A stretch of DNA of 64,000 bases from Methylobacterium sp. WSM2598. GTDB taxonomy: Bacteria > Pseudomonadota > Alphaproteobacteria > Rhizobiales > Beijerinckiaceae. Every line of letters begins with the position of its first letter. Positions within the stretch are counted from its first letter, which is position 1. The stretch is from assembly GCF_000379105.1 (NCBI RefSeq), contig NZ_KB900609.1, forward strand, positions 1,176,347 through 1,240,346. Reading direction: 5' to 3'. A program made the translations under genes and the position numbers. Under the pieces are notes generated by a model. The model did not search any database, was not told the DNA's origin, and was given only the letters and a program-made list of their open reading frames with translations. Of this stretch, positions 41,859 through 50,485 are shown in pieces.

Positions 41859-43172
41859 CTAGGCGTAGAGGTGAGTGCCACCCACGTTGCGGCGCACGGT
41901 CAGGCCGACCACAACAAGACCGACGAGGCCCGCTCCCATCAGGATATATGCCGGCATGTAGGTGTTGCCCGTGACGCTGATGAGCCAAGCCGCGAAATAC
42001 GGGCCGCCGCCGCCGCCGACAACCGCACCGACGCTGTGCCCGAAGGCAACGCCCGTATGCCGGATCTGGGTCGGGAACATCTCTGGCATCGTGGCGTAGG
42101 TGCCCGCTTGGCACAGGGCGTAGGGGATGATCCCGATGGACAGGCCAAGGAGCGCCAGCACGATATTGTTCTGGTTCATCAGCATGAATTCAGGGAGGGT
42201 GAGCAGCAAGTACGCCGTGTAGGCAATGAGCAGCAGGGTCTTTCCGCCGACCCGGTTGCCGATCATCCCGGCGAGCGGGATCAGGAACGACGCCAGGATC
42301 ACGGCCAGCAGCACGACCGTGGCGGCTTCCGCCTTGCTGAAGCCCAGTACCTCGCTGAAATACACGGATACGAACACCGTTCCGATATAGGTGCCGATGT
42401 TCTGGACGGCCGAGATCAGCATCACCTTGGCTAGGGCGGTCGGGTACTGCTGGAACAGGCTCGCGAGCGGGGCCTTGGTCGTCTTGTGCGAAGCGGACAG
42501 CGCCGCGAATTCCGGGCTGTCCTCGATGCTCAGGCGCATCCAGATCGTCAGGACCGCCAAAGGACCAGCCAGCAGGAAGGGAATGCGCCAGCCCCACTCG
42601 ATCATGCTCTCCCGGGTCAGCATGGCCGCCATAAGGCCGCCGAGAGCGGCCGCCAAGCCTTTGCCCAGCTGCGCCACCGAGGGAAGGAAGGAGATATAAA
42701 GGGCGCGACGATCCGGCGCCGCCCATTCGCGAATGTACGAGGCGGCGCCTCCGATCTCTCCGCCGGTCGAGAACCCCTGCAGCAGCCTCATCAGCACCAA
42801 GAGGACCGGCGCTACAATGCCGATGGTCTGGTAGCTCGGCAGCAAGCCCGTGAGCGCGGATGCGACGCCCATGAGCGTGATGCTGGCGATCAGGCTGGTG
42901 CGCCGACCGCGGCGGTCTCCCAGTTGCCCGAAATACCAGGCACCGATCGGCCGGACGAGGAAGGCCAGGCCGAACACGGCGAGCGTGTTGAGCAGGTTCG
43001 CGACGGCGTCACCGGCAGGGAAAAACACGAGCGACAGCGTCGCCGCCACATACCCATAAACGCTGAAATCGTAATATTCGATGAATGTGCCGAATACCGC
43101 GGCTCCAGTTGCTTGTTTCGCTTTTTCTTTGATGCCGCCGGCAGGCAAAGCTACAGACATTGTGTCAGACAT
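41859..43172 (-). CDS. MFS transporter, metabolite:H+ symporter (MHS) family
   Basis: A 437-residue, 12-helix permease. MHS signatures are ATGAAVFGTFIEYYDFSVYG, then FLVRPIGAWYFGQLGDRRGR and LLQGFSTGGEIGGAASYIRE. The family includes ShiA, KgtP, ProP and citrate or dicarboxylate symporters. ATG 43172 is chosen because GGTGGAGA precedes it; an in-frame GTG at 43181 lies within that site. It is just downstream of an RraA-like gene on the same strand (59 bp), so it may import the substrate of that pathway. Substrate not assignable. Confidence 0.93.
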   Translation of the reverse strand: MSDTMSVALPAGGIKEKAKQATGAAVFGTFIEYYDFSVYGYVAATLSLVFFPAGDAVANLLNTLAVFGLAFLVRPIGAWYFGQLGDRRGRRTSLIASITLMGVASALTGLLPSYQTIGIVAPVLLVLMRLLQGFSTGGEIGGAASYIREWAAPDRRALYISFLPSVAQLGKGLAAALGGLMAAMLTRESMIEWGWRIPFLLAGPLAVLTIWMRLSIEDSPEFAALSASHKTTKAPLASLFQQYPTALAKVMLISAVQNIGTYIGTVFVSVYFSEVLGFSKAEAATVVLLAVILASFLIPLAGMIGNRVGGKTLLLIAYTAYLLLTLPEFMLMNQNNIVLALLGLSIGIIPYALCQAGTYATMPEMFPTQIRHTGVAFGHSVGAVVGGGGGPYFAAWLISVTGNTYMPAYILMGAGLVGLVVVGLTVRRNVGGTHLYA

Positions 43173-43231
43173 CGTCTCCACCCGTGGTATATATAGGTTT
43201 TTTCATTTCGAATTTTCTAAATGTTGACGCG

Positions 43232-43858
43232 TCAACTCTTGCTGTAGGCCCCCGTGTAGGTGCTGTTCGCGATCGACTTCAGGATCGCTGCCTCCTTGGC
43301 CAGATGCGCTTCGACCTTTCCGGAGAGGTCACGGGCGATGGATTGCGGAAAGCTGACCACGCCGTCCTCGTCGCCGACGATGATGTCGCCTGGAGAGACG
43401 ACCGTGCCGCCGCTCATCGCGATCGGAACGTCGATCTCACCGGGGCCGTCCTTGTAGGGTCCCCGGTGGATCACGCCACGGGCGAAGCAGGGGAAGGTAC
43501 CGGCGGAAATGGTCCCGAGATCCCTGATCGCGCCGTCAACGACGAAACCGGCGACGCCGCGCATCTGCGCGATCCGAACGATGATTTCGCCGATCAGCGC
43601 CCGGGTCGTGTCGCCCTCGCCCGCCACGACGATCACCTCGCCGGGCTGCACCAGTTCGAGCACCTTGTGGATCATCAGGTTATCGCCGGGCCGCGTCCGA
43701 ACGGTGCGCGCAGGTCCAACCAGCTTGGCGCCCCGATGGTAGGGCCGCATGTCGAGAAAACCTGGCAACCGATCGAGATTGTCGCTAATGACCGCGACCG
43801 GTGCTTCACGGAACAGCTCCGCAAGCTCGAGGCTCTTTGCCTGTTCGATTGTCTTCAT
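43232..43858 (-). CDS. RraA-like protein (possible HMG/CHA aldolase)
   Basis: A 208-residue protein of the RraA/HMG aldolase fold. Visible are VGPARTVRTRPGDNLMIHKV, then AGEGDTTRALIGEIIVRIAQ and the core GVAGFVVDGAIRDLGTI (GxxVDGxxRD carrying the metal- and substrate-binding Arg and Asp), then VVSPGDIIVGDEDGVVSFP. Related enzymes cleave 4-hydroxy-4-methyl-2-oxoglutarate or decarboxylate oxaloacetate to pyruvate; others are annotated RNase E inhibitors. The neighbours (MHS transporter, malic enzyme, dicarboxylate transporter) favour an organic-acid catabolic role. ATG 43858 follows GAGGATTTTGTC. Confidence 0.88.
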   Translation of the reverse strand: MKTIEQAKSLELAELFREAPVAVISDNLDRLPGFLDMRPYHRGAKLVGPARTVRTRPGDNLMIHKVLELVQPGEVIVVAGEGDTTRALIGEIIVRIAQMRGVAGFVVDGAIRDLGTISAGTFPCFARGVIHRGPYKDGPGEIDVPIAMSGGTVVSPGDIIVGDEDGVVSFPQSIARDLSGKVEAHLAKEAAILKSIANSTYTGAYSKS

Positions 43859-43983
43859 GACAAAATCCTCATTTTGAAGGACGGAGGCGCCACAGGTCCA
43901 CAGTTCGGGTTTGGTGTTTGAGATCATTCGTCGGCAGCACGAGAGAACCGCGTTCGCTCTTCTGCCGCGGATGGCGTTCGATG

Positions 43984-44196
43984 GCGGATGGAAGTCCCTC
44001 CCCTTGATGGAAGATGGATGCGTCATCCCAAATCCGCGCGATTCCTTCGGAATGGCGGATGGAAGTCCCTCCCCTTGATGGAAGATGGATGCGTCATCCC
44101 AAATCCGCGCGATTCCTTCGGAATGGCGGATGGAAGTCCCTCCCCTTGATGGAAGATGGATGCGTCATCCCAAATCCGCGCGATTCCTTCGGAATG
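43984..44196. repeat. Three perfect tandem copies of a 71-bp unit
   Basis: Units at 43984-44054, 44055-44125 and 44126-44196, each starting GCGGATGGAAGTCCCTCCCC and containing the family A hairpin ATCCGCGCGATTCCTTCGGA. The copies are identical, pointing to a recent expansion. It lies between the RraA gene and maeB, upstream of the RraA promoter region. 43859-43983 shows no gene. Confidence 0.9.
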
Positions 44197-44276
44197 GCGG
44201 ATGTGGACCTCGCTCAGGCGCCGCGCGGGCTGTGATCCGGGATCCGCTTCGATCAAGCGGATCCCGGATCAGTTCA
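44197..44276. repeat. Dispersed palindromic repeat, family A (right part)
   Basis: CTCGCTCAGGCGCCGCGCGG is followed by the palindrome TGATCCGGGATCCGCTTCGA/TCAAGCGGATCCCGGATCA. Bases 44269-44271 (TCA) form the maeB stop codon on the minus strand. Confidence 0.8.
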
Positions 44277-46554
44277 CCTGCGATTGGGCCTCGATGACTG
44301 CGACGGCCGTCATGTTCGTGACTCCGCGAGCCGTCACCGACGGTGTCAGGATGTGAACGGGCTTGGAGGGGCCTATGAGAATGGGGCCAACCGGCAGCGC
44401 GTCGGCCAGAACGCGCACAAGCTGGAAGGCGATATTGGCCGCGTCCAGATTCGGCAGAATCAGCAGATTCGCCTCGCCCTTTAGCTTCGAACCCGGATTA
44501 ACCCGATCACGGATCAGTTGGGAGAGAGCTGTATCGGCGGCCATCTCGCCGTCCGCCTCCAGATCTGGTGCCAGTTCCTGAACGAGCGCCAGCGCCTTTC
44601 GCATCTTCACGGCGCTCTCGGTATCGCCCGAGCCGAAATCCGAATACGACAGGAGCGCGACCTTCGGCGTGATGCCGAACCGACGCACATGGCCTGCGCA
44701 GGCACACGTCATCTCGGCGATCTCCTCGGCGGTCGGATTGGGCCGCACGTGGGTATCGGCGAGGAAAAGGGGACCTTGCGAGGTGATCATCAGGCTGAGC
44801 GCGGCCAGTTGGTGCATGCCCGGCCCGTAGCCGACTATGTTCGTGATATGATCCAGATTTGAGCGGAAGCGGCCCTCCAAGCCGCAGAGCAGCGCGTCCG
44901 CATCGCCCCGCATCAGCGCGAGTGAGCCGATGATGGTCGCGTTGGTGCGCACCAACGTCCGGGCGGCGTCGGGCGTGATGCCCTTGCGCCCGGCGAGTTC
45001 AACGAGCGTCGCGACATAATCGCGATAGCGTGGATCGTCCTCGGGGTTGATGAAGTCGAAATCGCGTCCGGCCTTGATGGAGAGGCCGAAACGCTTGAGC
45101 CTCATCTCGATCACCGCCGGGCGGCCGATCAGGATCGGACGGGCGATCCTCTCTTCGACCACCGCGTGGACGGCACGGAGGACGCGCTCGTCCTCCCCCT
45201 CTGCATAGGCGACGCGGCGGGGCGAGGCCCTCGCGGCGGTGAAGATCGGCTTCATCACGAAGCCAGAGCGGAAGACGAAGCGTCCGAGGCTCTCGGTATA
45301 GGCCTCGATGTCGGCGACGGGCCGGCGGGCGACGCCGGTGTCCATCGCGGCCTTCGCGACGGCGGGCGCGATGCGCAGGATCAGCCGCGGGTCGAAAGGG
45401 CTTGGGATCAGCGACTCAGCGCCGAAAGGCCGCGCCTCGCCGCCATAGGCTCGGGCGACGACGTCCGACGGCGCCTCGCGGGCGAGGGCCGCGATGGCGC
45501 GTACGGCTGCACTCTTCATCTCCTCGTTGATGGTCGAGGCGCCGACATCGAGCGCACCCCGGAAGATGTAGGGGAAGCAGAGGACGTTGTTGACTTGGTT
45601 CGGGAAGTCCGAGCGCCCCGTGCAGATGAGCGCGTCCGGGCGCGCCTCGCGGGCGAGTTCGGGCATGATCTCGGGCGTCGGGTTCGCGAGCGCCATGATG
45701 AGGGGGTTCGGCGCCATCACCTTCAGCATCTCGGGCTTGATGACGCCCGCTGCCGAGAGGCCGATGACGACATCCGCACCGTCGATCACCTCGGCGAGGG
45801 TGCGCTTGTCGGTCGTCTGCGCGTAGACCTCCTTCCACCGGTCCATGAGCTCGTTGCGTCCCGCGTAGACGACGCCCTCGATGTCGGTGACCCAGATGTG
45901 CTCGCGCGGCACGCCCAGCGAGACGAGCAGGTTCAGAGTCGCGAGAGCGGCCGCACCCGCGCCGGATGTGACAACCTTGATGCTCTCGATCTTCTTGCCG
46001 CTGAGTTCGAGCGAATTGAGGACGGCCGCCGAGACGATGATGGCCGTGCCGTGCTGGTCGTCGTGGAAGACCGGAATTTTCATCCGGTTCTTGCACTTTT
46101 CCTCGATCTCGAAGCATTCCGGCGCCTTGATGTCCTCGAGGTTGATGCCGCCGAAGGTCGGCTCCAGCGAGCAGACCACGTCGACCATCCTGTCGACGTC
46201 GCGCTCGTCCACCTCGATGTCGAAGACGTCGATGCCGGCGAACTTCTTGAATAGGACCGCCTTGCCCTCCATCACGGGCTTGGAGGCGAGCGCTCCGATG
46301 GCACCGAGGCCGAGCACCGCGGTGCCGTTCGAGACGACCGCGACGAGGTTCTGGCGCGAGGTGTAGTCGGCCGCCTTGTCGGGATCTGCGGCGATTTCCT
46401 CGCACGGGATCGCAACACCGGGCGAGTATGCGAGCGCGAGGTCCCGCTGCGTGCCGAGAGGCTTCGTCGGCACTACTGCCAGTTTTCCTGGGTACGGGTA
46501 GCAATGATAGGCGAGAGCGGCGTGCTCCAGCTCTTCCGAGACATTGTCCGCCAT
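44269..46554 (-). CDS. maeB: NADP-type malic enzyme with phosphotransacetylase-like C-terminal domain
   Basis: A 761-residue MaeB-type fusion. The malic enzyme part (about residues 1-430) has ALAYSPGVAIPCEEIAADPD, then the metal-binding MKIPVFHDDQHGTAIIVSAA and the nucleotide-binding VVTSGAGAAALATLNLL. The C-terminal phosphate-acetyltransferase-like domain (about 435-761) is usually regulatory, binding acetyl-CoA. It converts malate to pyruvate with NAD(P)H. GGAGGAG precedes ATG 46554. It lies 73 bp downstream of dctA on the same strand, so uptake and oxidation of C4-dicarboxylates are probably co-expressed. In symbiotic diazotrophs this route feeds nitrogenase. The stop is supplied by a repeat palindrome. 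Confidence 0.95.
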   Translation of the reverse strand: MADNVSEELEHAALAYHCYPYPGKLAVVPTKPLGTQRDLALAYSPGVAIPCEEIAADPDKAADYTSRQNLVAVVSNGTAVLGLGAIGALASKPVMEGKAVLFKKFAGIDVFDIEVDERDVDRMVDVVCSLEPTFGGINLEDIKAPECFEIEEKCKNRMKIPVFHDDQHGTAIIVSAAVLNSLELSGKKIESIKVVTSGAGAAALATLNLLVSLGVPREHIWVTDIEGVVYAGRNELMDRWKEVYAQTTDKRTLAEVIDGADVVIGLSAAGVIKPEMLKVMAPNPLIMALANPTPEIMPELAREARPDALICTGRSDFPNQVNNVLCFPYIFRGALDVGASTINEEMKSAAVRAIAALAREAPSDVVARAYGGEARPFGAESLIPSPFDPRLILRIAPAVAKAAMDTGVARRPVADIEAYTESLGRFVFRSGFVMKPIFTAARASPRRVAYAEGEDERVLRAVHAVVEERIARPILIGRPAVIEMRLKRFGLSIKAGRDFDFINPEDDPRYRDYVATLVELAGRKGITPDAARTLVRTNATIIGSLALMRGDADALLCGLEGRFRSNLDHITNIVGYGPGMHQLAALSLMITSQGPLFLADTHVRPNPTAEEIAEMTCACAGHVRRFGITPKVALLSYSDFGSGDTESAVKMRKALALVQELAPDLEADGEMAADTALSQLIRDRVNPGSKLKGEANLLILPNLDAANIAFQLVRVLADALPVGPILIGPSKPVHILTPSVTARGVTNMTAVAVIEAQSQVN

Positions 46555-46627
46555 TCAGATTTTCTCCTCCGTTGTCAGACGACGCCTCGAATAGCCATTC
46601 GAAGCCACACCGTGCCTGCCGCCCGCA

Positions 46628-47989
46628 TCAGGCCGTGATCGGCTGCGGGGGGCCTGACTTGGCGTCGTCGGCGATCGCCACGTCCTCGGGCTCGTCCGCC
46701 TCGGCGTCGGTTTCCGCGTTGAGGCGACGACGCAGCACCTCCTCGTCGAGCACACCCTCCCATTTGGCGACCACGATGGTGGCAAGGCCGTTGCCGATTA
46801 CGTTCGTGAGCGCCCTGGCCTCGGACATGAAGCGGTCGATGCCGAGGATTAGCGCGATCGAAGCGACCGGAATCGTACCGACCGAGGCGAGTGTCGCGGC
46901 GAGCACGATGAAGCCCGACCCCGTCACGCCCGCCGCCCCCTTCGAGGTGAGCAGCAGGACGCCGATGATGCCTAGCTCCTGCCAGACGGTCAGATCGATG
47001 TTCGTCGCCTGGGCGAGGAAGATCACCGCCATCGTCAGGTAGATGCATGTACCATCCAGGTTGAACGAATAGCCGGTCGGCACGACGAGCCCGACGACCG
47101 ACTTGTCGGCGCCGAGATTCTCCATCTTGGCGATCATCCGGGGCAGGACCGACTCGGAGGACGACGTGCCCAGAACGATCAGCAGCTCCTCCTTGATGTA
47201 GCGGATGAACTTCAGGATCGAAAAGCCGTGTAGCGCCGCGATTGAGCCGAGGACCACGAAGATGAAGAGAAGGCACGTCGTGTAGAACGACAGCATGAAG
47301 TTGCCGAGCGAGAGCAGCGTCGAGATACCGTACTTGCCGATCGTGAAGGCCATGGCCCCGAAGGCGCCGATTGGGGCAGCCTTCATGATGTAGCCGACGA
47401 TCTTGAAGAAGACGTGGCCGACGGTGTCGATGAGCCGGAGCACGCCCCCGCCGCGCTCTCCGAGCGCCTGCAGGCCAAAGGCGAACAGGATCGCAAAGAA
47501 CAGGACCTGCAGGATCTCGCCTTTGGCGAAGGCACCCACGACGGTCGAGGGGATAATCTCCATCAGGAAATGGACGGTCGACTGGTCCTTGGCCTCGGCG
47601 GTGAAGCTCGCAATCGACTTCGCGTCGACGGTCGAGAGGTCGAGGTTGATGCCGACGCCCGGCTTCCAGAGATTGACCACAACAAGGCCGATGATCAGCG
47701 CAAGCGTCGTCACGACCTCGAAATAGATCAGGGCCTTGAGGCCAACGCGCCCGACCTTCTTCATGTCCCCCATGCTGGCGATGCCGTGCACGACGGCGAA
47801 GATGATCGGCGCTATGATCATCTTAATTGCTTTGATAAACGCATCCCCTAGCGGCTTCATCTGCTCGCCGATCTGCGGGTAGAAGTGCCCGAGCAGAACA
47901 CCTACTGTAATCGCGCCCAGCACCTGAACGTAGAGATGAGAGTACCATTTGACGGTTTGATGGTCCGTCTCGGATATTGCCGCCGTCAT
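46628..47989 (-). CDS. dctA: C4-dicarboxylate:cation symporter DctA
   Basis: A 453-residue DAACS-family transporter: [20 protein letters not shown], then the serine-rich hairpin [20 protein letters not shown], then the [20 protein letters not shown] motif and the [20 protein letters not shown] hairpin. Helices span the whole chain. It takes up succinate, fumarate and malate. ATG 47989 follows TTGGGGAAAAC; a TTG four codons upstream is in phase. No dctBD pair is in the window, and no convincing sigma-54 promoter was found upstream. 47990-48193 is otherwise empty. Confidence 0.95.
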   Translation of the reverse strand: MTAAISETDHQTVKWYSHLYVQVLGAITVGVLLGHFYPQIGEQMKPLGDAFIKAIKMIIAPIIFAVVHGIASMGDMKKVGRVGLKALIYFEVVTTLALIIGLVVVNLWKPGVGINLDLSTVDAKSIASFTAEAKDQSTVHFLMEIIPSTVVGAFAKGEILQVLFFAILFAFGLQALGERGGGVLRLIDTVGHVFFKIVGYIMKAAPIGAFGAMAFTIGKYGISTLLSLGNFMLSFYTTCLLFIFVVLGSIAALHGFSILKFIRYIKEELLIVLGTSSSESVLPRMIAKMENLGADKSVVGLVVPTGYSFNLDGTCIYLTMAVIFLAQATNIDLTVWQELGIIGVLLLTSKGAAGVTGSGFIVLAATLASVGTIPVASIALILGIDRFMSEARALTNVIGNGLATIVVAKWEGVLDEEVLRRRLNAETDAEADEPEDVAIADDAKSGPPQPITA

Positions 47990-48193
47990 TGTTTTCCCCA
48001 AGTAATACTCGTCGGCCTTGGGTCGCTCCTATTAGAATTTGAGGGATATGGTGCCCCACAATCTAAGATTGGCAAGAGAATAAAAACGATGGACTCTTAT
48101 TCGCTTTTCGACTTATGGGAGAAGTAGGACGTTCTGGACGGCTTAGGGTCAAAACCCAATCAGCTTGACCGTGCGGATGGCTGCTGAGGGTGC

Positions 48194-48308
48194 AGGCTGT
48201 GTGAAAAACTTGGGCGCGCCCCGAAATTGTAGAACAATCTTCTGCGCTGCTGCCATCAGGGTGTGCGAGGGGAGATCCTTCTACAGCCTCTGCATTTTCA
48301 CACAGCCT
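48194..48308 (+). repeat. MITE-like element, copy 1 (115 bp)
   Basis: Terminal inverted repeats AGGCTGTGTGAAAA (48194-48207) and TTTTCACACAGCCT (48295-48308) are perfect. The interior (GGCGCGCCCCGAAATTG, then AGAACAATCTTCTGCG and GAGGGGAGATCCTTCTAC) matches the second copy at 48959-49128 in inverted orientation. Short 14-bp direct repeats of CACAGCCTCGGTG follow to about 48342. Confidence 0.82.
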
Positions 48309-48392
48309 CGGTGCCACAGCCTCGGTGGCACAGCCTCGGCGGAAAGCGGAGCGTGGCCGTGCGAGGGTGAGGAATGGTTCATCCTCCTTCCG

Positions 48393-48566
48393 CACGTTGC
48401 GGTCGTCATCGGCAACAGCGGCTCGGGCAAGAGTACGCTGGCCGAGCGCTTGGGGAAGACTCGGCATCTGCCGGTCTACGACCTCGATCTCGTTCACTGG
48501 CATCCTGAGGGACGCAAGCGCGACGAAGCCGTTGCCAAGGCTCGCGTCGCCGAGATCGCGGCGGGT
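48393..48566 (+). pseudogene. P-loop kinase (adenylate-kinase-like) N-terminal fragment
   Basis: The frame encodes HVAVVIGNSGSGKSTLAERL, then HLPVYDLDLVHWHPEGRKRD, the Walker A and following Asp region of small AAA_17 / topology-modulation-type kinases. Upstream codons are within repeat DNA, and downstream homology stops after about 58 residues, so the gene is broken. It lies between the two MITE copies. Confidence 0.55.
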
Positions 48567-48602
48567 GTACATCAGAGGCGCGCCGGCACGAATCGCAAAG
48601 AC

Positions 48603-48870
48603 AGAGCCTGGCCAAAATTGCGAACTTGGTCGAAGCCCAGAAAGGCTGGGAGTTCCGAGTTTTCTACGTATCGCCACCCGTCGAAGTTAGGCCGGATTTA
48701 TCCGCTCCAACGGCAAGTGAGCTGGCGTCCGGCATCGCGGAGGCTCGGGTGTTGCTGGAAAGCGGCCACGAGCGAACGGCACTGGTGATTGCATGGTCGC
48801 TCCAAGAAGCGATTGCTCGGTTGGTCACTCCCGAGGAGGCGAGGACCAAGGCGCGGCCTTTGTCACCGGT
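48603..48870 (+). pseudogene. C-terminal fragment of a conserved hypothetical protein
   Basis: The frame SLAKIANLVEAQKGWEFRVF, then PTASELASGIAEARVLLESG and ERTALVIAWSLQEAIARLV, resembles the C-terminal half of proteins carrying an AHJR-like nuclease-fold N-domain. This assignment is tentative. The N-domain is absent, and it is fused directly after the kinase fragment, inside the MITE-bounded segment. Confidence 0.45.
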
Positions 48871-48958
48871 TCATAGTCCGACGATCCCCGGTTCGCAAAC
48901 TTGACAAACGCAATGGCCGCTCTCGCCGAACTGGCGGCCCGACGGCCGCTTTCCACCG

Positions 48959-49128
48959 AGGCTGTGTGAAAACGCAAAGGCGGCAGGAGGATCTTCCCTC
49001 GATAACCCTGGGCAGCGCCGGAATAGGCACCCAGTTGGCATCTCGGCCGCCATCCAGGATGCTCGGATAACGGCTGTGTAGAAGATTATTCTCCGATTTC
49101 GGAGCGCGCCTGAGTTTTCACACGGCCT
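48959..49128 (-). repeat. MITE-like element, copy 2 (170 bp), inverted relative to copy 1
   Basis: Ends AGGCTGTGTGAAAA (48959-48972) and TTTTCACACGGCCT (49115-49128). On the minus strand its interior reads GGCGCGCTCCGAAATCGG, then AGAATAATCTTCTAC and GAGGGAAGATCCTCCTG, matching copy 1 but with about 55 bp more in the middle. No transposase lies inside. Confidence 0.82.
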
Positions 49129-49175
49129 CCACCCTCGGCCGCCCTCCACACGCTCAAGCCGAACGAGTTGAGATC

Positions 49176-49973
49176 CTACACGTGCTGGCCGCCGTTGATC
49201 TGCACCTCCTCGCCGGTGACGTAGCTCGCGTGCTGCGAGCACAGGAAGTAGATCACCGAGGCCACCTCGGCGGGCGTGCCGATGCGGCGCATCGGGATGG
49301 TCGGCGCGAGATGCGCCTCGGTCTCGGCCGAGAGGATCTCGGTGCGGATCTCCCCGGGCGCGATGGCGTTCACCCGCACGCCGTAGGGCGCGAAGTCGAA
49401 GGCCATCTCGCGGGTCAGGCAGAACAGGGCGGCCTTCGAGGTCGCGTAGGCCGCGCCCGCGAAGGGATGCACCCGCGTCCCCGCGATCGAGGTCAGGTTC
49501 ACGATCGAGCCGCCCGCCGCCACCAGGTTGTCGAGCAGCCCGCGCGCCAGGATCACCGGCGCCAGGAAGTTGACGTGGAAGACGTCCATCCAGGTCTGCA
49601 GCGGCGTGTCGACCGAGGACAGCCGCCCGCCGGCCGGGGTCTTGGGCGAGATGCCGGCATTGTTCACGAGCGCGTGGAGGGGCCCGTCGCCGATCAGCTC
49701 CTTCACGCGCGCGACGGCGCGGCCGGTGGCCGCCGGATCGGCGAGATCGACCGGGACATGGTCGATCCGGCCCGATTCCCAGGGGCAATTCGGGTCGAAG
49801 GGCCGGCGCGCGCAGGTGATCACGCGCCAGCCCGCCTCGGCGAAGATCTTGACGGTGGCGTGGCCGATGCCGCGGCTCGCCCCGGTGAGGAGGAGCGTGC
49901 GGCCGGCGCCCCGCTCCGCGGCGCGCGCGCCGCGCTCCGCGCCGGCGAAGGAACACGGCGTCGAGGTGCTCAT
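49176..49973 (-). CDS. Short-chain dehydrogenase/reductase at the end of the nif cluster
   Basis: A 265-residue classical SDR: cofactor motif LLTGASRGIGHATVKIFAEA, then LVNNAGISPKTPAGG, catalytic Ser in IVNLTSIAGTRVHPF, Tyr and Lys in AAYATSKAALFCLTREMAFD, and the C-terminal SYVTGEEVQINGGQHV. An alanine-rich N-terminal extension of about 25 residues is present. It is last in the leftward nif series, 81 bp after the bfd-like gene, so it may be co-transcribed. No known role in nitrogen fixation. Confidence 0.92.
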   Translation of the reverse strand: MSTSTPCSFAGAERGARAAERGAGRTLLLTGASRGIGHATVKIFAEAGWRVITCARRPFDPNCPWESGRIDHVPVDLADPAATGRAVARVKELIGDGPLHALVNNAGISPKTPAGGRLSSVDTPLQTWMDVFHVNFLAPVILARGLLDNLVAAGGSIVNLTSIAGTRVHPFAGAAYATSKAALFCLTREMAFDFAPYGVRVNAIAPGEIRTEILSAETEAHLAPTIPMRRIGTPAEVASVIYFLCSQHASYVTGEEVQINGGQHV

Positions 49974-50054
49974 GGGCTCTCCCGAGAGAAGGACGCGCGG
50001 CCCGAGATTTTCCCCGCCGCGCCGAAGGGACCGCCGCCGGGCGGCGGGCGGCGT

Positions 50055-50339
50055 TCAGCGCGGCGGGGCCTGCGCCGTCGCGGCGGCCATCGCCGCGAGG
50101 CTTCCCTGGTTGATCCAGGCCGCCGTGTCGCGGGCGGCGCAGCAGCGCCCGTCGCAGGAGGGGAGGGCGCCCGGACCGACCTCCCGGTTCGTCAGGATGG
50201 CCCGGATCGTCTTCGCGCAGCGCCCGCAGCGGATGCGGCAGCCGAGGGCGCGGAAGACGCCGGCGGGCGTGAGGGCGCTGTCGGCCGCGCAGGCCCGCAC
50301 CGCCGTATCCGACAGGACGTTGCAGGAGCAGACGATCAT
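50055..50339 (-). CDS. Bacterioferritin-associated ferredoxin-like [2Fe-2S] protein
   Basis: A 94-residue protein with the Bfd (BFD/NifU-like) cysteine pattern: CSC in MIVCSCNVLSDTAVRAC and CxxC in LGCRIRCGRCAKTIRAIL. Two or three additional cysteines near LPSCDGRCCAARDTA are unusual. It follows nifQ by 146 bp on the same strand. Small Bfd-like proteins occur in some nif regions, where iron mobilisation or electron transfer is suspected. Confidence 0.82.
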   Translation of the reverse strand: MIVCSCNVLSDTAVRACAADSALTPAGVFRALGCRIRCGRCAKTIRAILTNREVGPGALPSCDGRCCAARDTAAWINQGSLAAMAAATAQAPPR

Positions 50340-50485
50340 CGGGGCTCGGCTCCGAGAGGACGGGGTTCATTCGCGCGGCCGCGGGGCGGGGCCGCCCGGG
50401 CGCGACCGGAGGCAGGCCGCCGGCAGAGCCAGGATCGCCCCGCCCGCCGCGCCGCGCCTTGAGGCAGCGCAAGGGGGCGGCCCGC

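Noticed and set aside
47990..48160. Possible sigma-54 promoter for dctA
   Set aside because: The nearest GGGGCACC-like stretch lacks the -12 TTGC at the right spacing.
48165..48392. Upstream extension of the P-loop kinase frame
   Set aside because: These codons are read from MITE and short repeat DNA, so they do not belong to the original gene.
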